This document shows, piece after piece, positions 59,108 to 64,000 of a stretch of 64,000 bases of DNA. This DNA comes from Kryptolebias marmoratus. Its lineage: Eukaryota; Chordata; Actinopteri; Cyprinodontiformes; Rivulidae. Each line of letters begins with the position of its first letter. The stretch's first letter is position 1. The notes beneath the pieces are model-generated. The model searched no databases. It worked only from the letters and a program-made list of their open reading frames with translations, and was not told the origin of the DNA. The DNA lies in NCBI RefSeq assembly GCF_001649575.2, contig NC_051441.1, positions 9,764,992 through 9,828,991 of the forward strand. Reading direction: 5' to 3'. Position numbers and translations under genes: made by a program.

Positions 59108-59209
59108 TTAAACCTCCTGTGGCCTTTAGGTCAAATTGATCCGAAGTTATAAGAACTTCTGTACCTCTCTTCGTCTCTCTCTCTCTCTTGAGAGCTTCAG
59201 GAGGGTTAA
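59108..59209. mobile_element. piggyBac-type MITE flanked by TTAA
   Basis: A 94 bp element lies between TTAA at 59108-59111 and TTAA at 59206-59209. The ends are ACCTCCTG and CAGGAGGG, inverted repeats with one mismatch, and the piggyBac target site is TTAA. The inside begins TGGCCTTTAGGTCAAATTGA, like the CCCTCCTGTTGTC...GGGTCAAATTGACCC repeats of many fish genomes. A (TC)n run at 59170-59188 interrupts the interior. It encodes no protein. Confidence 0.72.
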
Positions 59210-59422
59210 GATGACAGATGAAATGACAGCATTGCACAACTAAAGACACTAAACCATGAGCCACATTGTAACTCATTGCATCAGCATTTATACTATAAAT
59301 GTCAACAACCTCTAAACCTGATTAATGTGTTGCCAGTTTTAAGGAGAAAGTATCATACTGTGCAGTTACAATAACATGATATGTGTCAGAAAAAATTACA
59401 ACAATGTGTTTTTTGAGGTTCA

Positions 59423-59500
59423 TGTTTTTTGCATCATTGAAAATGCTGTCCGATTTTAATCTTGTAAAATCCGACAGCAATTTGAATGATGCAAAAAACA
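59423..59500. repeat. Near-perfect 36 bp hairpin with 6-base loop
   Basis: The arms 59423-59458 and 59465-59500 are reverse complements with three mismatches; the loop is ATCTTG. The left arm holds TTTTTTGCATCATTGA and TGCTGTCCGATTTTA; the right arm holds their inverses. Because of this symmetry both strands read similar short peptides here. It could be the core of a foldback transposon, or a transcribed hairpin RNA. The loop is shorter than usual for a vertebrate microRNA precursor. Confidence 0.9.
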
Positions 59501-60849
59501 CACCAGCAAGTGCAGTAAAAAACTTCATAGCCAATTGTTCTGCTGAGGTGACAACCAATGTTTAAACATCAAAATATGGCCTCAATTTGACTTGCTTTTG
59601 AGCATGATGTTGATTTATATTACATGATTTGTGAGCATCACAATAAACATTCTTCTTCCGTATTTACAACAGAAAAAAATATGAATATGCTTGAGTGGAA
59701 TATTTTTTATAACTCATCATCATTCTGCCTCTGTTTGGATTATTAGTCACATTTGGCAAAGCTCAAGGTTTCCTCCAAGGACTGTTTTCTTTAAGTAACT
59801 GAGTTCAGTGACTTAGGCTGTCATCTGTGTCCTCTCAAGGACTCCCATCATCTTCATACTTGACAAACATATACCTGCATGACACCCCCTTGTAAGCAAA
59901 CCATGACCTCAGGCTGGCCAAGCACATTAGCAAACAAAAAATATTGTTTACTTTCTGCAAGCAATATAAAAAAAATCACACATCTGTTTGACATGTTAAC
60001 AGAAATGGATTATCAGTTGGAAAAGTAGAAATTTTGAGTCATTTCTTTTGTCTTTTCTGACCTACAAAATGTGTCTAGTTTTGAGCAGACAGTCCTTAAC
60101 CTTTACACTGCCTCACATTAACCAAATAAGCTTTGGCTTTTCCTCTTAGCTCTGTCTAATAGAAACAATCCACTGTCTTCACTCTTCAGGAAACAGCACA
60201 AAATACTGTGTAAACGTGCATGTTCCCCCTGTTTGAATCAACACCCTCCAACCATCCAAACGCATATGTTACAACCTCCCCCTGCTAACAGGACAACATG
60301 AAACCCAGATGGAGTGGACGGGCTCAACACAGACTTACAAAAATCATCTTCCCACATCTGAGCTTTCTGCCAATGAATAAGGCTTTGTCTGCAGAGGAAT
60401 GAGATCCATATCTCCCATTTGGCATTGCTCATGTCGTCACTAATCAGAAGCAGATGAGCAGACAAGTTCGCATTGACTGTGTGTGTAATACTGGCTTTGT
60501 GCATGCACCAGTTTGGGGAGGTAAGATGGATTTTGCTGCTGAACTAAGGGTTATGAGTGAGGTTAAAAACAGTTTAGGCATAGACCAGAACATTGTTGGT
60601 TTAAATCATACACTCTGGTCTGTATCATGTGTACAATCAGCAATTCAAACAGACATGATTTAGTGTTCTTCGCTCTTTCTCTTCTGAGTAACAACAGTAA
60701 AATTAGGAGTTTGATTTTTGGAACACTATTGGCATTCAGTGATGGACTAGTCTACCTGTAGGACAATGAGTAAATGTTCTTTTGCAGTTGTGCACACACA
60801 GACACACTTTCTCTCTTTTTCTCTCTCCATGCAGCTGCATGCTGCTTTG
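59501..60849. other. No gene recognised
   Basis: AT-rich sequence with short open frames lacking domains. Confidence 0.4.
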
Positions 60850-61150
60850 GAAAAGTGGATGGTGGGAAAATGACCCAAATACAGGCTCACAGAAGGTGGC
60901 AGGCAGGCAAATCCAGGGAACTTTATATGCTAGATAAACTAAACTGAAATCAACTGAAGAGAAGTCAGCAACAACAGATAGTAAACAAGGACAGGCAAAG
61001 GAACAATGAGGAACTGACAAGAAACTACAGAAAACCAGGGACCACATACTCTATGGAAGATTGTGAGTGACAACAGGCAGGTGTGATGATTAGTAATTCG
61101 AATCAACTGAATGGAAAACAAGGAGAGATACAAATCAGAGAACACCTTCT
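60850..61150. mobile_element. Second A-rich dispersed repeat, related to 46.8 kb
   Basis: GTGGATGGTGGGAAAATGAC, then ACCCAAATACAGGCTCACAG, GGTGGCAGGCAGGCAAAT and a short T-rich stretch, followed by A-rich AAACTAAACTGAAATCAACTG- and GGACAGGCAAAGGAACAATG-type sequence. The order parallels 46805-47165 (GTGGATGG, CAGACAGGCAGAT, T-rich block, then GAACAAAAC-like sequence). I recall such AC-rich blocks as widespread in teleosts but cannot name the class. Confidence 0.4.
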
Positions 61151-62520
61151 TGAATTACAGGAAATAATAAAACTGAGATGAAAACAGAAAAGCAAAACTG
61201 TACCAAACGTATGAGCACAAACACAACACATATTCACAAACTTCCAACTCAGCTGTAGCTCTGACAAACCATCTGCCACAAACCTATATATATATGATAT
61301 GCTGAACAAATGCTAAATATGTTCTCCTGGGATAATATTATGGATATTTTCACAGCGCTAACTACAAAGTGAATTACCTTTCAGTGTACTGCACAAACAG
61401 TGTTGTGGTAACACTAGCATACTGTTTGCCTTTTGGTGTTATTAGCAACTCCCACAATGTCAACGACTCATCAGAACTGGAAAGGAAAACTGAAGTGAAG
61501 CGTGAGAAATACTACTACATAAAACAAACACAAAGTTATAGCAGCTGTTTCTGTAAAAAAAAAGAGAGAAAAAAGGCTTCAAGCAACACATAAAAAGGCC
61601 ATCTAAAAAAGTTCAGGAAAATGTTTCCAAGAAAAGTCTTGAAGTCAAATGGATGTATTTATTGGTCTAACAAGACCCATTTAGAAAACTGTGAATGTAC
61701 AAACCACACGGACCAGAAAGCAACATTTTTCAGACCCTCTGTTTTGATTAAAAATACACCAGGTGCTAAACATTATGTAACACAATGTGTTCCTCATCAG
61801 CAGGTCAATAAAAAAGATGCTTGGAGACACAAAACTGCTGTTAAGAAATGTTATTTTTCTTTTCACTAACAGTTTTTTAAAGCTTTCACACACATAGTTA
61901 GTAAAACAGGTGATGACAAAACCTATTTAAATGTGTCAAAACACATTTTTTTAGTTTGGTTCTCACACTAATCCCGTGTTGATGCAGTGTGGGGTGACTG
62001 GCTGTGTCAAAGGCAATGTATGGGACACTTGGCCAACCTTGAGCTTCAGTGTTGGAAGTAGAAGGTTTCCAACCAGAGGAAAGTTGCTCTTAAAAAAGCA
62101 ACTTTGTGATGCTTCACAAACCATGCTGCTCCCAAACTTCTCATGGCCACATTCACTCTGTACAAAGGATCTCTGTTCGCTCTGGCCTCTCTCAGTATCC
62201 CTTTGTGAACTTAGTCAGCAAGCCCTCAGCACTGGAATGCCTGTTCTAAGGGATAGGAGGTAAAACACAAGCACACAGAGGGATGTAAAAAGTTGTATGC
62301 ATAGACTTTCCCATTAATGTTACTATGACAATCCCATGTTGATGTGGCTGAAAGCTAAGGGCAGGTGTGCCTCCAAAAAGATGAATGTGTGTCATCTACT
62401 TGGAATCTTCAACCCTCACTGTAAATTTTTACTCACAATGTTTATTATGAGACATGCATTGACCTGAGCAGAAAAATTTTCACTTCAGCTAGAGACAGAG
62501 AGTTTGAGAAGTGAGTGGCA
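61151..62520. other. No gene recognised
   Basis: AT-rich sequence with a short (TA)n near 61287-61296. Nothing coding is supported. Confidence 0.4.
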
Positions 62521-62521
62521 G

Positions 62522-62531
62522 AATATATAGA
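62522..62531 (+). promoter_or_regulatory. TATA-like box upstream of a possible exon
   Basis: AATATATAGA on the plus strand, followed after about 190 bases by the open frame at 62712. If functional, a start site would be expected near 62550. On its own the motif is common in AT-rich DNA. Confidence 0.15.
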
Positions 62532-62711
62532 AGGAGGAAAAGGAGGCAGAAAAGACCGAGAGCTTGGGAGCTTCAGACAACCTCTTCACCAGTAGAGACT
62601 GTATGAGGAGGATGAATGTGGTCCTTTGTGCTTTGGCAGACTGTGGGCTCCAATGTATGTGAGTGCGAAAAAGAAATAGAGACCTAGGCGGCCCAGAATC
62701 AGGGCCTACAG

Positions 62712-62885
62712 ATGTCTGGAGCTGCGCCGCTCACCCCCGGCCTCCACAGGCAGCAAGCAGCTGTTGTCAGAGAGAGACAGGCCGCCCCGGAGAGACTGGG
62801 AGGGGGCCAATGGGCAGAAAACAAGAAAGAGCCTCTTTCACAGTCTGGTATGTCCTTCTGGATACCCACACAATGTATCCTTTGA
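62712..62885 (+). CDS. Possible coding exon, plus strand, unknown protein
   Basis: In a local GC- and CpG-enriched patch an ATG at 62712 opens a 57-codon frame. The first 45 codons look protein-like: MSGAAPLTPGLHRQQAAVV, then RERQAAPERLGGGQWAE and NKKEPLSQS. They end at a donor-like CAGTCTG followed by GTATGT (62848-62853), after which the frame runs only 12 more codons to TGA. A CTACAG directly before the ATG could instead be an acceptor, making this an internal exon. The Kozak context is weak (C at -3). A competing plus-strand frame from 62663 is also open, so the reading frame is not proven. No domain is recognised. Confidence 0.22.
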   Translation: MSGAAPLTPGLHRQQAAVVRERQAAPERLGGGQWAENKKEPLSQSGMSFWIPTQCIL

Positions 62886-64000
62886 GAACCCAGAAGAATA
62901 ACATTTAGATTTAAAGTTTTCTCATCCTGGGAAGTTTAGGTCAGTTTGCTTGGCTGTCCTGCTCGCTAAACTGTTGAGAGGTTGATGCAGAGGTTAAAGG
63001 TCAAGGCAGCAGATGATCCACGAACTCTTGCAGATAAAGTTAGACTGCATCCTTTGACCAGGATGAACACGGCAATGTAAATCTACTTTGAATATTAAGA
63101 AAATTCCCATTCTCAAACATGCTGCCCTTGTTTTAATCTACATGTGACCTAAATGGTTAACAGATGTCTGCACAGTCTCTCATTTATTCTAACATTTATG
63201 AATGCATTCCAGTGTCAGTCAACCACAGAGTTCAACATACTCAAAAACTCCCAGCAGGTGTTTATAAAATGAGGCTATAGCACCTGCAGATTCAATGAAA
63301 CTCTCTTTCCATAAAGCTGAAACTGAAAAAAAAAGGCACAACGCATGACTCAATGTAGTACAGAATGTGCTTTGGCACATTTGGAGGTTTGTATAATTAT
63401 TTTATCAACTACGAGAAAGAAAAAAAACAACAACAGCAAAGGATTCTGTTCTTTCTCAGCTAGATATTATACATAAAAAACAAAAGTTACTTATGTATAA
63501 TAAAGTTATTTATGACAGCTTTTTAAAGTTTAAACTCATGAATCTACTACAAATGTTATCGTCATTCTGGCACTATATGCAATGAAATACATTTTTAAAG
63601 TTTTTTGTTTGTTTGTTGTTCATTTCACAAAATTGAAATGGGATGCCAAATCAATCTGCCTAAAAATGCAGCTCTAGGTGTAATGCCATAACATGATGTT
63701 TTACTGTCTGTTTGATCAAATTAAAATTCTCACATTAAAAGGAAGCTGTAGCAAGATCTATACAGCTATAGGGTATATTCTTAAACATGGTCAGGCTGTA
63801 TGCAATTACATGCAAAACAAGATAAATGAAAATAAATGCAGGCATGCGTTATGTGTTTATATCATCACAGGCAGCAGAAAAATGTCCATTACTGTTTCAT
63901 CCCTGACTATATCTGACATGATACATTTATTTTTATGTAGTATAAGTGTGGGTTATGAGTGGGCATGTGGAGCTATGTGTCAAAACAGATCATACAGTGA
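62886..64000. other. No gene recognised
   Basis: AT-rich sequence to the window end; nothing supported beyond short A-rich runs. Confidence 0.4.

Noticed and set aside
1..64000. CRISPR arrays, prokaryotic operons, rRNA or tRNA genes
   Set aside because: No regularly spaced short repeats with unique spacers, no cloverleaf with both A and B boxes, and overall composition and repeats are vertebrate.

Overview
The window looks like teleost fish nuclear DNA: AT-rich, CpG-poor, no dense operon-like coding, and carrying several repeats typical of ray-finned fish genomes. These are two pieces of a Rex3-like RTE retrotransposon, a palindromic hAT-type MITE, a small piggyBac-type MITE flanked by TTAA, a degenerate tRNA-derived SINE, several LINE 3' tails ending in AATAAA-like simple sequence, and vertebrate-style microsatellites. 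Species cannot be fixed from the sequence; family names for repeats come from memory of fish consensus sequences and no search was run. No protein domain could be recognised in any frame, so this is either a gene desert or the long introns of one or more genes.

Layout. 1-5 kb: Rex3 3' end, hAT MITE, and two weak candidate exons on the minus strand. 5-16 kb: mostly featureless AT-rich DNA with microsatellites, a G-quadruplex motif at 6.7 kb and a three-unit array of a ~300 bp repeat at 8.9-9.7 kb; an unexplained minus-strand ORF lies at 15.8-16.1 kb. 16-31 kb: LINE tails and unannotated sequence, with a CpG cluster and candidate minus-strand exon near 31.0 kb. 33.7-34.9 kb: three CTCF-like motifs in the same orientation. 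37-38 kb: GC-elevated, enhancer-like sequence with a perfect 18 bp palindrome.

The clearest gene-related signal is at 39.6-40.1 kb: the only real CpG island in the window, a ZNF143/STAF-like promoter motif, and a minus-strand first-exon candidate encoding a signal-peptide-like start that ends at a plausible splice donor. It would transcribe toward lower coordinates, into the region holding the other weak minus-strand exon candidates (39.0, 35.5, 31.0, 15.9, 4.9 and 4.2 kb). Some of these have compatible splice phases, but no coherent known protein emerges and each is speculative.

40.4-64 kb: a second, inverted locus of the ~300 bp repeat, more LINE, SINE and MITE fragments, a 90 bp (TTTC)n tract, a Rex3 pol fragment, a near-perfect 36 bp hairpin at 59.4 kb, and a possible plus-strand exon with an upstream TATA-like sequence at 62.5-62.9 kb. 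No CRISPR array, rRNA, tRNA or prokaryote-type system is present. The most unusual structures are the two inverted arrays of the ~300 bp repeat, the hairpin, the CTCF-like cluster and the possible small secreted-protein gene at 39-40 kb.
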